Source: an uncultured Pedobacter sp. (GTDB lineage Bacteria; Bacteroidota; Bacteroidia; Sphingobacteriales; Sphingobacteriaceae). Taken from it: a stretch of 64,000 nt of DNA. Made by a program: the position numbers and the translations under genes. Where the stretch lies: contig NZ_CAMLIG010000003.1 in NCBI RefSeq assembly GCF_946480185.1, positions 248,001-312,000 of the forward strand, read 5' to 3'. This document shows, in pieces, positions 27,580-36,516 of this stretch. The number at the start of each line of letters is the position of its first letter. Position 1 is the first letter of the stretch. The notes under the pieces are model-generated. The model did not search any database, was not told where the DNA came from, and was given only the letters and a program-made list of their open reading frames with translations.

Positions 27580-29316
27580 ATGCAAGAATTAGATAAAGCA
27601 ACCCAAGATCGCGTAAACCAGTGGTTAAACGGGAATTACGATGCCCAAACCAAAGTCGAAATACAATCTTTGGTAGATAACAACGCCATTACCGAACTAA
27701 CAGATTCATTTTACAAAGATCTGGAATTTGGAACAGGCGGATTACGAGGAATTATGGGTGCTGGATCTAACAGGGTAAATAAATATACAATTGGCGCGGC
27801 CACTCAGGGATTGGCAAACTACTTGATTAAGAAATATCCGGGAGAAAAAATCAAAGTTGCTATTGCGCATGATAGCAGAAATAACTCAGATGTTTTAGGC
27901 AAAATTACTGCCGATGTTTTTTCTGCAAATGGCATTCATGTTTACTTTTTCAAAGCTTTACGCCCTACTCCAGAACTTTCATTTGCTGTACGCAAGTTAG
28001 GCTGCAAAAGCGGTGTAATGTTAACGGCGTCTCACAACCCAAAAGAATATAACGGTTACAAAGCTTATGGCGAAGATGGCGGACAGTTTGTATCACCAGA
28101 TGACAAATTGGTAATGGAAGAAGTTGCCAAAATTGCCAGTGTGGACGATATTAAATTTGACGCAAAACCAGAAAACATCAGTTACTTAGGTGAAGAGATT
28201 GACGAAGATTATTTAACCAAAATCACCTCATTATCGGTTTCTCCGGATGCCATCAAGCGTCAGAAAGATTTAAAAATAGTTTACTCCCCCATCCACGGAA
28301 CAGGAATTACCTTAGTACCTGCTGCTTTACAGCGATTTGGGTTTGAAAATGTAATTTTAGTTGAGGAACAAACCACGCCGGATGGTAATTTCCCTACGGT
28401 GGTTTATCCAAACCCGGAAGAAAAAGAAGCTTTAACCCTAGCACTTAAAAAAGCACAAGAAACCGATGCTGATTTAGTTTTAGCTACCGACCCAGATGCT
28501 GATCGTGTAGGTATTGCAGTAAAAAACCTTAAAGGCGAGTTTGAGTTATTAAACGGAAACCAAACAGGAAGTTTATTGGTGAACTATATGCTAGAGGCTT
28601 GGGAGAAAGAAGGTAAATTTACGGGTAAGGAGTATGTAATTAAAACCATTGTAACCTCTTACTTAATTGATAAAATTGCTGCTGATAAAAACGTAACTTG
28701 TTACAATACCTTAACTGGATTTAAATTTATTGGTCAAATTATGACGCAGTTACAAGGAAAAGAAACTTTTATTGTGGGCGGTGAGGAAAGCTACGGTTAT
28801 TTGGTGGGTGATTTTGTGAGAGATAAAGATGCAGTAGTTTCTGCTGCTTTTATTGCTGAAATGACCGCTTTTTATAAAGACAAAGGAAGCAGCTTATACG
28901 AAGCCATGATTGATATGTATGTGAAGTACGGTTTCTACAAAGAGAAATTGGTTTCCATTACTAAAAAAGGAAAATCAGGTGCTGAGGAGATTGTTGCGAT
29001 GATGGAGCGTTTTAGAAACAATCCACCAAAAAGTTTAGGCGGTTCAAAAGTAATTGCTTTAAAAGATTACGGTTTAAGAAAAGAGACCAACTTAAACAAC
29101 AATACAACATCTGAGATTGCATTGCCAAAATCAGATGTGTTGCAGTTTATTACCGAGGATGGCTGTATTATTTCTGCCCGTCCGTCTGGTACCGAACCAA
29201 AAATCAAGTTTTACTGCAGCGTAAATAAACCTTTAGCCTCAAAAGAAGATTTCTATAAAGTAAATCAGGAATTAGAAGAGAAGGTTGATACAATTATGAA
29301 GGATTTGGTGGTTTAA
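27580..29316 (+). CDS. Phospho-sugar mutase (phosphoglucomutase/phosphomannomutase family)
   Basis: This enzyme interconverts hexose 1- and 6-phosphates. The four family motifs are in order: TASHNPKEYNG with the phosphoserine, DPDADRVG binding Mg, GGEESYGY for the sugar and RPSGTEPK for the phosphate; GTGGLRG lies near residue 50. The length of 578 aa fits the long PGM2-like group. I start at the ATG at 27580 (MQELDKATQDRV), because the upstream TTG falls inside the promoter box. It may supply glucose 1-phosphate to the glgB pathway; whether glucose or mannose is preferred cannot be read. Confidence 0.93.
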   Translation: MQELDKATQDRVNQWLNGNYDAQTKVEIQSLVDNNAITELTDSFYKDLEFGTGGLRGIMGAGSNRVNKYTIGAATQGLANYLIKKYPGEKIKVAIAHDSRNNSDVLGKITADVFSANGIHVYFFKALRPTPELSFAVRKLGCKSGVMLTASHNPKEYNGYKAYGEDGGQFVSPDDKLVMEEVAKIASVDDIKFDAKPENISYLGEEIDEDYLTKITSLSVSPDAIKRQKDLKIVYSPIHGTGITLVPAALQRFGFENVILVEEQTTPDGNFPTVVYPNPEEKEALTLALKKAQETDADLVLATDPDADRVGIAVKNLKGEFELLNGNQTGSLLVNYMLEAWEKEGKFTGKEYVIKTIVTSYLIDKIAADKNVTCYNTLTGFKFIGQIMTQLQGKETFIVGGEESYGYLVGDFVRDKDAVVSAAFIAEMTAFYKDKGSSLYEAMIDMYVKYGFYKEKLVSITKKGKSGAEEIVAMMERFRNNPPKSLGGSKVIALKDYGLRKETNLNNNTTSEIALPKSDVLQFITEDGCIISARPSGTEPKIKFYCSVNKPLASKEDFYKVNQELEEKVDTIMKDLVV

Positions 29317-29333
29317 TAAAACACTTAGCTATT

Positions 29334-29367
29334 AAAAAGCCAGAGGAACTTTCTCTGGCTTTTTTTA
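29334..29367 (+). terminator. Terminator of the phosphohexomutase gene
   Basis: AGCCAGAG / CTCTGGCT (29338-29345 with 29353-29360) forms an 8-bp stem with A-runs before and seven T after it. Confidence 0.85.
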
Positions 29368-29378
29368 GCTCCAATCTA

Positions 29379-29390
29379 CTTGTTGGCGGT
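29379..29390 (+). repeat. Left arm of 12-bp inverted repeat around the nuclease gene
   Basis: CTTGTTGGCGGT is the exact reverse complement of the 12 bases at 30590-30601. With one gap the match extends to about 18 bases. It lies between the terminator of the mutase gene and the nuclease ATG. Confidence 0.7.
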
Positions 29391-29426
29391 AATGCTGAGT
29401 ACAACGACTGTATTTAAACATTCAAA

Positions 29427-30572
29427 ATGAAACAGAACAGACAAGAATTATATAAACAACTTGCTGACCTATACGGAGAAAAATGCTACATATGTGGACG
29501 TAGCGATGTTCTTTTAGAAATTGAGCATTTAATACCTCAAAGTGCTGGTGGAACTTCGCAAAGTTCAAATTTGAGATTAATATGCAGAGAAGATAATATA
29601 AGAAAATCGAACAAATTTTTTAGAGAAGTTGAGTATGTTCAATATTTAAACGATATAATTCTCAAAAACGATAACTTTAGAAATCCAGAACTCGAAGTCG
29701 CCTTAAAAGACACAAGGTATAGAGCTGACTTAATTACAGAAAGAAAAGCGGGAAGTAAATGGGAAAAACTACTTATTGAAGTCAAAGTAATACCGACATT
29801 CACAGAGTTAAGGCTACGAGAAATTATCGAACAATTAAAGTTATTTAAAAAGTATTCAAAAGACCATAAAATAGCGTTCGCTTTTCCAGGAATTTTACCT
29901 GATAAGGATAATGCACTATTGCAAAAAGAAGGAATTGAAGTTTGGGACATAAATTATATTTCAAAAACATTTGCTAAAGAAATTGCTTCGACACCACATC
30001 CATTATTGCAAGCACTTTTTACTTCAACAAATTATGTTGCCGAACACGACAAGCTCATAATAGATTTAAAATCAATAAATGCTGGAAGAAAAGACAAGGA
30101 TTGGTCAAAATATCAAAAACATATAGAAAAGATTTTAGACTATCTTTTCGGTTCAGTCCTTTCCTCTCCTATCACGGAACTTTCTGACCATTTCAAGATA
30201 AATAGGCGTGACTTTATTTTAAGAAACTATGCAGAGACTGGATTTTGGGCTCATATAAGAACTCGATATTTAGCAGACTACATAGTTTTAGACGCTAAAA
30301 ACTACACAAAAAAAGTCACTAAAAAAGAGATACTCCAAATATCTAACTATCTCAAGGTCCATGGTGCAGGACTTTTCGGAATTATTGTTTCAAGAAATGG
30401 CGGTGACAATGGTAGTTATTACACTTGCAGAGAAATATGGGCAATGGATAAAAAACTTGTTATAGTTCTTGATGATGACGACATAATAAAGATGATAATT
30501 GCAAAAGCATCTACAAATAATCCTGAAGAAATAATCAGACAAAAAATCGAACAATTTAGACTTTCAATGTAA
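29427..30572 (+). CDS. HNH nuclease with two further PD-(D/E)xK-like domains
   Basis: This 381-aa protein carries three nuclease signatures. Residues 20-53 form an HNH/McrA-like finger (C20, C23, IEHLIPQSAGG with H34, N48, C53). Residues 101-136 hold D101, then E118 and K120 in IEVKV, then Q136. Residues 284-304 hold D284, D289 and K291 in VLDAKNY, then Q304. The last 100 residues resemble a C-terminal restriction-endonuclease-like domain seen in other proteins. It has no methylase partner. AT-rich codon use and the flanking inverted repeat point to transfer. A defence role is likely but not shown. Confidence 0.75.
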   Translation: MKQNRQELYKQLADLYGEKCYICGRSDVLLEIEHLIPQSAGGTSQSSNLRLICREDNIRKSNKFFREVEYVQYLNDIILKNDNFRNPELEVALKDTRYRADLITERKAGSKWEKLLIEVKVIPTFTELRLREIIEQLKLFKKYSKDHKIAFAFPGILPDKDNALLQKEGIEVWDINYISKTFAKEIASTPHPLLQALFTSTNYVAEHDKLIIDLKSINAGRKDKDWSKYQKHIEKILDYLFGSVLSSPITELSDHFKINRRDFILRNYAETGFWAHIRTRYLADYIVLDAKNYTKKVTKKEILQISNYLKVHGAGLFGIIVSRNGGDNGSYYTCREIWAMDKKLVIVLDDDDIIKMIIAKASTNNPEEIIRQKIEQFRLSM

Positions 30573-30589
30573 TGAGAGAAGAAGCACAT

Positions 30590-30619
30590 ACCGCCAACAA
30601 GCGTTATAAGCCAAATTTA
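30590..30619 (+). repeat. Right arm of inverted repeat and 3' cassette-like sequence
   Basis: ACCGCCAACAAG at 30590-30601 is the partner of 29379-29390. From 30595 the sequence CAACAAGCGTTATAAGCC with AAATTTA resembles 31367-31392 behind the HigA gene (about 20 of 26 positions). Confidence 0.6.
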
Positions 30620-30702
30620 CTAAACAAATCCTCATTACTCCAAACACATAAGTTTCTTTTTAACGAAACTTACGTATATTTGTTCAGAAAATATTTGCCT
30701 GA

Positions 30703-31058
30703 ATGGACAAACTTTTTGAGATTATTATTTTAGAGGAAGTACTCGAATTTTAAAGGGCTTGCAAAAAAAGCATGCTGAGAAAATCTTATATAATATCAGA
30801 AAATCTCAAGTTGAACTAGACGCTGAACTTTTCAAGAAATTAAATAATGAAATTTGGGAATTCCGAACTTTGTATCAAGGATTTCAATATAGACTTCTTG
30901 CTTTTTGGGATAAAACTGCTGAAAATCAAACATTTGTTATATCGACACATGGATTTGTAAAAAAACGAAGCAAAGTTCCAGATAATGAGATTCAAAAAGC
31001 AATACAGATTAGGGAAAAATATTTTATAGAAAAAGACCTGAAAAATAAAAAGAAATGA
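30703..31058 (+). pseudogene. HigB/RelE-type toxin gene, frameshifted
   Basis: An ATG at 30703 opens MDKLFEIIILEEVLEF and meets TAA at 30751. If one T were added to the run TTTT at 30748-30751, the frame would continue LKGLQKKHAEKILYNIRK and on to 31058. The continuing frame has the HigB/Gp49 pattern: EIWEFRTLYQGFQYRLLAFWDK and STHGFVKKRSKVP. The N-terminal 16 residues are those expected for the family, so I read this as a single-base loss in one gene. The toxin is probably inactive, unless the loss is a sequencing error or slippage restores the frame. Its end overlaps the antitoxin by 4 bases. Confidence 0.75.
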
Positions 31059-31369
31059 AAACATACACATTAGACGAAGTACAGGACAGAATTATCGGGA
31101 AAATCGGAACTCCTGACCGTGATTTCTTTGAATATGAACTTCAAATGAATTTAATAGGTAAAGCCATCAAACAGACAAGACAAGAACGGAACCTTACACA
31201 GGAAGAACTGGGAAAGTTAATAGGAGTTCAGAAAGCACAAATTTCCAGACTCGAAAACAACGCAAGCAACGTGACAATGGACACTCTAATGAGGGTTTTT
31301 TCTGCATTGAAAGCAAAAGTGAAATTGCATGTAGAACTTGCAAATCTGAATATAAACGTGGGCAAATAA
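31055..31369 (+). CDS. HigA-type XRE antitoxin
   Basis: This 104-aa protein has a helix-turn-helix domain at about residues 33-90 (GKAIKQTRQERNLTQEELGKLIGVQKAQISRLE, read in parts). Its N-terminus has TLDEVQDRIIGKIGTPDRDFFE, as in antitoxins that follow HigB/Gp49 toxins. The ATG overlaps the toxin stop (ATGA). The gene is intact while the toxin gene before it is frameshifted. Its stop codon begins the second cassette-like sequence. It probably regulates its own promoter. Confidence 0.88.
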   Translation: MKTYTLDEVQDRIIGKIGTPDRDFFEYELQMNLIGKAIKQTRQERNLTQEELGKLIGVQKAQISRLENNASNVTMDTLMRVFSALKAKVKLHVELANLNINVGK

Positions 31370-31392
31370 CACGGTTTATAACCACAAATTTG
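31367..31392 (+). repeat. Cassette-like 3' sequence after higA
   Basis: TAACACGGTTTATAACCAC with AAATTTG resembles 30595-30619. It starts at the higA stop. The 120 bases after it hold no further gene. Confidence 0.45.
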
Positions 31393-31513
31393 TATAATAA
31401 TGGCAGAAGACAATAGTTTATATTAATTATTCAGTATTTACTTAGTTTTTTAATCCACTGTGACAGAGGTTCTGCAAGTAATTTCGCAACATTTCAAACC
31501 CGCAACTCAAACC

Positions 31514-33082
31514 TTACCTCCTAACCTTCGGCGTTCCAATCATCCCTTTAAAATTATTGGGCTGGTAGATGTTTTTAACCTCAATATTGCTAGCTGTTGA
31601 TTTCACATCATTAACAGTTCTATCTGCGCTACTATTGGTGAATTTTCCGTTTACAATATAGGCAATGGCTCCAGCAAAAGATTTTTCATTTGGGTCGCCA
31701 AAAGCTTTTGTTACATCATCATCCTTTAACGCATCTGGCGTGATACCCGCATAATAAAAACCATCTCCATTTGCATTGGTGGTAGAAAAAGACGACATAT
31801 AGATATCAAACTTATCTATCCTTACCGGAAAAAAACCGACGGGTTTTCCGTAAGACGTACTGCCAACAGTTTTAACATCTAAATAAGGTTTCAAACTGTT
31901 AATCACCAGTTCACTGGCAGAAGCGGTATTCTCTGTGGTGATAAAAACCACTTTGGTAATATTATTCAAACTGCCTTCTTTGTTGAAGTTAGTGGTATTG
32001 TCACTTTTCTTATAAGAAACATCATCAGCATAATTCTCAACCCTGTTGCCTTTCTTTATCACATTTCCATCTTGGTCTCGTACCGCTTGATTTCTTAAAA
32101 TTGAAGCTTTCCCGGCTTGTAAATTAGCATTATACGTTTGTACAAACATGGTTTTACCGGTTAAGCTATTTGGCGCAATTAAGTTGATCAAATGTTCCGC
32201 AGTACTCACATAACCACCGCCATTGTAACGTAAATCAATTACCAAATCTGTAACGCCACCATCAGCGAATTTTTGAAAAACATTTGTTAAAGGCAAATCC
32301 GAATTGCTATCGCTAGTGAATTTGGCATAAGCTAAATAACCAATTTTTTTTGCTCCGTTAACAATGATGGTGTCTTTATAAATTGGACTACTGTTATATT
32401 TGGTTTTGTTTAAGGTTACATTGAAACTAGTTCCGTCAATTCTTTTCCCGCCTATCGTAATTGTATTTTGGTTTATCGCAGTATTGATAAAAGACTCTTC
32501 TGAATTATAATTAGTACCTACACTTGTCCCGTTTATTTTATTGATATAATCTCCCCTGTTTAAACCCGCCAAAGCTGCCGGTGAACCTGGAGAAGTAAAT
32601 CGAAAATAAATTTTATAATTGGTAGTGGAACCTATTAACGCCAAAGAATAGCCCAAATCATTTCCTTCGCCGTTAAAATCAATGCTACTTTGCTCGCTTT
32701 TAATAGTAGCTAATTTTCCATCGGCAACTAAATCGTCAATAAAAGAATATTTTGTTTCATCCGGATAATCAGTATTGTATTCATAGGGCTTATTGGTACT
32801 TGGATTTATAGCGTAACGTGTAATGGCAAAAAGCTCCGCATTTAAATTAGATATATTATCAGATAAACCGTTAAATTTTACCCGCGGATTAAAAGCACTA
32901 TAAGATGGCAAAGCATCGTTCCAAAGATAAAGTTCCTTTGCGTACAAAAACATAGAATCTTTGGTCAATTCATTTCTATCTGTAGTTGGAGCTGGCAAAT
33001 TGGAATTATCCTTTTTGCAGGCTACAAAAAATATCGCGAACAGGAAAAATCCAGCGAATAATTTGACCATGATATTCTTCAT
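31514..33082 (-). CDS. S41-family peptidase, lipoprotein
   Basis: This C-terminal-processing-type serine peptidase has a lipobox FFVAC (cysteine 22). A PDZ domain (about 135-225) includes SPAALAGLNRGDYINKING. The catalytic S388 in NTASASEL and K413 in STSYGKPVG are 25 residues apart, as in E. coli Tsp. The conserved DLRYNGGGYV lies at about 283-292. It is probably anchored at the outer membrane or cell surface and active. It stands alone in its operon, so the substrate cannot be guessed. Confidence 0.92.
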   Translation of the reverse strand: MKNIMVKLFAGFFLFAIFFVACKKDNSNLPAPTTDRNELTKDSMFLYAKELYLWNDALPSYSAFNPRVKFNGLSDNISNLNAELFAITRYAINPSTNKPYEYNTDYPDETKYSFIDDLVADGKLATIKSEQSSIDFNGEGNDLGYSLALIGSTTNYKIYFRFTSPGSPAALAGLNRGDYINKINGTSVGTNYNSEESFINTAINQNTITIGGKRIDGTSFNVTLNKTKYNSSPIYKDTIIVNGAKKIGYLAYAKFTSDSNSDLPLTNVFQKFADGGVTDLVIDLRYNGGGYVSTAEHLINLIAPNSLTGKTMFVQTYNANLQAGKASILRNQAVRDQDGNVIKKGNRVENYADDVSYKKSDNTTNFNKEGSLNNITKVVFITTENTASASELVINSLKPYLDVKTVGSTSYGKPVGFFPVRIDKFDIYMSSFSTTNANGDGFYYAGITPDALKDDDVTKAFGDPNEKSFAGAIAYIVNGKFTNSSADRTVNDVKSTASNIEVKNIYQPNNFKGMIGTPKVRR

Positions 33083-33140
33083 ATTTCTTTTAAATTAACC
33101 AACGTAAAACGCTGATCACCGGATTTTTATTTCATAGATA

Positions 33141-33746
33141 TTATTTTATTGATAAAAAATCTACCCCGGCTAATTTCGTGATACTATAGTAAGGTTCGCC
33201 CTTGCCAATAAAAACAACTTCTTCCTTATTTAAACCATTTTCTTTCAGTAAAAAAAGCAAGGCGCTGTCTGCGCTTAAACCTTCAAATTCATCTTTAAAA
33301 TAAACTTTTAAGTACTTATCCAAACCGTTCCACTCTGTTTGTTTTATTTTATTGAGTTGCTGTTCTGGCGTACCGGCAGTTAAAATAAATACTTGTTTCC
33401 TGTTCACTACCAATTCCTGCAATAAATCTAAAGATTCCTTAAAAAGCAGCAATTTTAAAGGCAACTTTGCGGTTTTAAATAGTAAGGAAAGGTTTTCTGC
33501 ATACTTTTTATCAATTCCGAAAGTATTGGATACTTCGCTAAACATACCCAAGTTGCCATGCAGTTCGTATCTTTTAGCAATAAAAGAAATTATGTCTTGT
33601 GCAGGCGGAAAGGTTTCTAAGTATTCAATAAAGTTTGCAAACAGGTAATAAACCTGTAAATCGTAATCTTTTTTAGGAATTAAAACATCATCCAGTTCAA
33701 AAATAACTGCATTTTTTGAAGGATTAATTTCATCAAATTTCAACAT
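33141..33746 (-). CDS. HAD-superfamily protein with altered active site
   Basis: The Rossmann core of a haloacid-dehalogenase-like phosphatase is visible: motif I at VIFELDDVL (16-22), motif II at FILTAGT and a motif IV region VVFIGKGEPYYS. The nucleophile Asp of the usual FDLDD is replaced by E17, and the Asp of GD in motif IV is replaced by Lys. D19 is kept. The protein may be non-catalytic. Its ATG directly follows the stop of a 233-aa unknown gene, and the LolD-like ATPase gene lies upstream in the same operon. Confidence 0.75.
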   Translation of the reverse strand: MLKFDEINPSKNAVIFELDDVLIPKKDYDLQVYYLFANFIEYLETFPPAQDIISFIAKRYELHGNLGMFSEVSNTFGIDKKYAENLSLLFKTAKLPLKLLLFKESLDLLQELVVNRKQVFILTAGTPEQQLNKIKQTEWNGLDKYLKVYFKDEFEGLSADSALLFLLKENGLNKEEVVFIGKGEPYYSITKLAGVDFLSIK

Positions 33747-34448
33747 CTATAAAATGGCATTAACAATTCTTAAAATATTTTTATCAGCAAAGGAAATATG
33801 ATAAAATCCTTTCAATTTTTTATCCACAGTAAGTGCTTTCAGGCTTTCTAATGCGTGTTCTGGCAAATTAGCCATTCCTTTTATTCCGGTTTCATCAATC
33901 AAAACAAAATACATCTCTAAATTGCCATTTAATTGATATAAAAAAACGGGCTGGAAACTGGAGTGGTTAAACCACTTGCCCAATTGCGTAAAAGTAATCG
34001 CGTTTACATGGTTCCAAATTTGCATATTATCGGCAACTGCGTCATCAATTAAGATCAATCCTCCCCTGCCCTTTGCATCTGCAACAGCTATTTTTTCATT
34101 TGGATAACCTAGAGCAATTAAATTGGAACTGAGTTCGGCATAAGAATTTGCCTCTTTGCTATGATGGTTTAAACTTCCTAGCCCATCAGCTCCTAGCATA
34201 ATTTCAATCCCAAATTCATCAAATAACACCAAAGACTTTCGAAGTTCCTCAACTTCCTCCATTTGTAAAGGATAAAGCTTTTTTATTTGATGATCCAAGC
34301 AAAAAGTGAGGATCTGGTGTGCAAGCGAATTGCTGTTTTTCAAAGGATAACCCGGGAGTTGATCTCCGAACAAAACTTCTTCATTTTTTAAAAGAATGGC
34401 TAACTGGAAACTTGCAATGTGTTTTGAGGTGGTGATAAGAACTTTCAA
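33747..34448 (-). CDS. Unknown protein, possible pre-ATP-grasp-like fold
   Basis: The family was not recognised with confidence. The N-terminus KVLITTSKHIASFQLAILL and a later segment KLYPLQMEEVEELRK recall the pre-ATP-grasp Rossmann part of PylC- or CarB-like proteins. No complete ATP-grasp domain is present in 233 aa, and the C-terminal 90 residues look like a small alpha/beta domain. No signal peptide or membrane helix. It ends next to the HAD gene and starts 2 bases after the LolD-like ATPase stop, so the three are co-translated. A shared pathway is inference. Confidence 0.55.
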   Translation of the reverse strand: MKVLITTSKHIASFQLAILLKNEEVLFGDQLPGYPLKNSNSLAHQILTFCLDHQIKKLYPLQMEEVEELRKSLVLFDEFGIEIMLGADGLGSLNHHSKEANSYAELSSNLIALGYPNEKIAVADAKGRGGLILIDDAVADNMQIWNHVNAITFTQLGKWFNHSSFQPVFLYQLNGNLEMYFVLIDETGIKGMANLPEHALESLKALTVDKKLKGFYHISFADKNILRIVNAIL

Positions 34449-34450
34449 AC

Positions 34451-35107
34451 CTAATTATTATAAATTAAACCATCTTTCATTACTATTTTTCGGTCGGCCA
34501 TATCGGCTAATTCCTCATTATGGGTAACGATGATAAAAGTATGGTTAAAACGATCTCGTAAATCAAAAAACAGCTGGTGTAATTCTTTTGCGTGGTGCGA
34601 ATCCAAATTCCCAGAAGGCTCATCGGCCAAAATTAAGTCTGGCTGATTAATTAACGCCCTTGCTACTGCCACACGCTGTTGCTCTCCGCCTGACATTGCC
34701 GCCGGTTTATGATGTGCCCTATCTTTCAACCCCAACAAAGTAAGCAATTCCAGAGCTTTGCTTTCTGCTTCTGCCTTAGATTTTTTGGCGATGAATGCAG
34801 GAATGCAAACATTTTCTAAAGCGGTAAATTCTGGCAACAAGTGGTGGAACTGAAAAATAAATCCGATATTTTTATTTCTGAAGGCACTTAATGCCTTTGC
34901 GCCAAGTTTAGTAGTGTCTGCGTCGTTAATAAAAACCTGTCCGCCATCGGGTTTGTCCAATGTTCCAATAATATGCAACAACGTACTTTTTCCTGCGCCA
35001 GAAGCGCCCACAATACTTACAATTTCGCCCTTTGCAACTTCTAAACTAACGTTTTTTAAAATCTGAAGCTCCCCGTAATTCTTTACAATATTTAAAGCTT
35101 TAAGCAT
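34451..35107 (-). CDS. LolD-like ABC transporter ATP-binding protein
   Basis: This 218-aa ATPase has all ABC motifs: Walker [11 protein letters not shown] loop [11 protein letters not shown], signature MSGGEQQR, Walker [13 protein letters not shown] and the switch histidine in VTHNEE. It belongs to the MacB/LolD group, which works lipoprotein release or export with FtsX-type permeases. No permease gene is next to it. It is the first gene of a three-gene operon, and a TATTTTTG box ends 5 bases before the ATG, so the mRNA may be leaderless. Divergent from sucC. Confidence 0.9.
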   Translation of the reverse strand: MLKALNIVKNYGELQILKNVSLEVAKGEIVSIVGASGAGKSTLLHIIGTLDKPDGGQVFINDADTTKLGAKALSAFRNKNIGFIFQFHHLLPEFTALENVCIPAFIAKKSKAEAESKALELLTLLGLKDRAHHKPAAMSGGEQQRVAVARALINQPDLILADEPSGNLDSHHAKELHQLFFDLRDRFNHTFIIVTHNEELADMADRKIVMKDGLIYNN

Positions 35108-35111
35108 CCAT

Positions 35112-35119
35112 CAAAAATA
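35112..35119 (-). promoter_or_regulatory. -7 promoter box of the LolD-like operon
   Basis: TATTTTTG on the minus strand matches TAnnTTTG exactly, 4 bases before the ATG region, which implies a very short leader or none. Confidence 0.45.
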
Positions 35120-35231
35120 GAGAAAAGAATTATCAAAAAAAGGGCTTAAAAATGCAAAAAACATCAAATTAATACAATTTGGTTTTCTTTATTAGGATGG
35201 TATTCGTAATTTCACATCAAATTTTTAGAAG

Positions 35232-36422
35232 ATGAACATTCACGAATATCAAGGTAAACAAATTCTTAAAAGTTTTGGTGTTAGAGTACAAGAAGGTATT
35301 GTTGCCGATACGCCAGAACAAGCTGTAGAAGCTGCCAAAAAACTGAAAGAAGATTACAATTCTGACTGGGTTGTAATTAAGGCGCAAATTCATGCTGGTG
35401 GAAGAGGAAAAGGCGGCGGTGTTAAACTGGCTAAAAATTTAGAGGAAGTAAAACAAAGAGCTACTGATATTATTGGTATGCAGTTGATTACTCCGCAAAC
35501 CGGTGCTGAAGGTAAATTAGTAAGCAAGGTTTTGGTAGCACAGGATGTTTATTATCCGGGCGAATCCGAAACTAAAGAGTTTTATGTTTCTGTATTATTA
35601 AACCGTTCTACAGGTAAAAACATCATTATGTATTCTACCGAAGGTGGAATGGATATTGAAGAAGTTGCGGAACACACGCCACACTTAATATTTAAAGAAG
35701 AAATTGACCCTAAAGTTGGTTTACAGGCTTTCCAAACTCGTAAAATTGCTTTCAACTTAGGTTTATCTGGAGCTGCTTTTAAAGACATGACTAAATTTAT
35801 AGCTGCGCTTTACAAAGCTTACGAAGCAACAGATTCTTCTATGTTTGAGATTAACCCGGTATTAAAAACATCTGACGATAAAATTTTAGCGGTTGATGCG
35901 AAGGTTAATTTGGATGATAACGCACTTTTCCGCCATCCTGATTATGCGGCAATGCGTGACACTTCAGAAGAAGATCCAACCGAAGTTGAAGCATCTGCAA
36001 GTAACCTCAACTATGTTAAATTAGACGGAAACGTTGGTTGTATGGTTAACGGAGCTGGTTTAGCAATGGCTACAATGGATATTATTAAGATTGCCGGTGG
36101 CGAGCCTGCAAACTTTTTAGACGTTGGTGGAACCGCAAACGCTACAACTGTTAAAGCGGCTTTCCAAATTATTTTAAAAGACCCTAATGTTAAGGCTATT
36201 TTGATCAATATCTTTGGTGGTATTGTGCGTTGCGACAGGGTTGCACAAGGTGTTATTGATGCTTATACAGAAATGGGAAATATCAATGTTCCAATTATTG
36301 TAAGATTACAAGGTACAAACGCTGTTGAAGCTAAAAAACTGATTGACGAGTCTGGTCTAAAAGTATTCTCTGCTATTTTATTAAAGGAGGCTGCTGATTT
36401 AGTATCTGAAGTATTGGCTTAA
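35232..36422 (+). CDS. sucC: Succinyl-CoA synthetase (ADP-forming) beta subunit
   Basis: This TCA-cycle enzyme subunit makes succinate and ATP from succinyl-CoA with SucD. It opens MNIHEYQGKQILKSFGV, followed by an ATP-grasp domain (QIHAGGRGKGGGVK at about 54-67, SMFEINPVLKTSDDKILAVDAKVN near 207) and the C-terminal ligase domain with NIFGGIVRCDRVAQGV. The length of 396 aa is normal. No sucD is next to it. TTTG followed after 19 bases by TATTCGTA upstream of the ATG may be its promoter, and a hairpin terminator follows. Confidence 0.97.
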   Translation: MNIHEYQGKQILKSFGVRVQEGIVADTPEQAVEAAKKLKEDYNSDWVVIKAQIHAGGRGKGGGVKLAKNLEEVKQRATDIIGMQLITPQTGAEGKLVSKVLVAQDVYYPGESETKEFYVSVLLNRSTGKNIIMYSTEGGMDIEEVAEHTPHLIFKEEIDPKVGLQAFQTRKIAFNLGLSGAAFKDMTKFIAALYKAYEATDSSMFEINPVLKTSDDKILAVDAKVNLDDNALFRHPDYAAMRDTSEEDPTEVEASASNLNYVKLDGNVGCMVNGAGLAMATMDIIKIAGGEPANFLDVGGTANATTVKAAFQIILKDPNVKAILINIFGGIVRCDRVAQGVIDAYTEMGNINVPIIVRLQGTNAVEAKKLIDESGLKVFSAILLKEAADLVSEVLA

Positions 36423-36449
36423 TTAAGCTTAAGGCTCTAATTGCATAAT

Positions 36450-36482
36450 AAAATCCCGATTGAAAAATCGGGATTTTTTGTT
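36450..36482 (+). terminator. Terminator of sucC
   Basis: AAATCCCGATT / AATCGGGATTT forms an 11-bp stem with a GAAA loop, followed by six T. It may also serve gpsA from the other strand. Confidence 0.85.
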
Positions 36483-36516
36483 TTTAAAACCCTGTAAATA
36501 GCTTCTGTTGATTAAG

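Noticed and set aside
30759..31058. Shortened HigB frame as an intact gene starting at TTG
   Set aside because: The missing N-terminal residues are present just upstream in another frame with a proper ATG, so a frameshift explains the sequence better.
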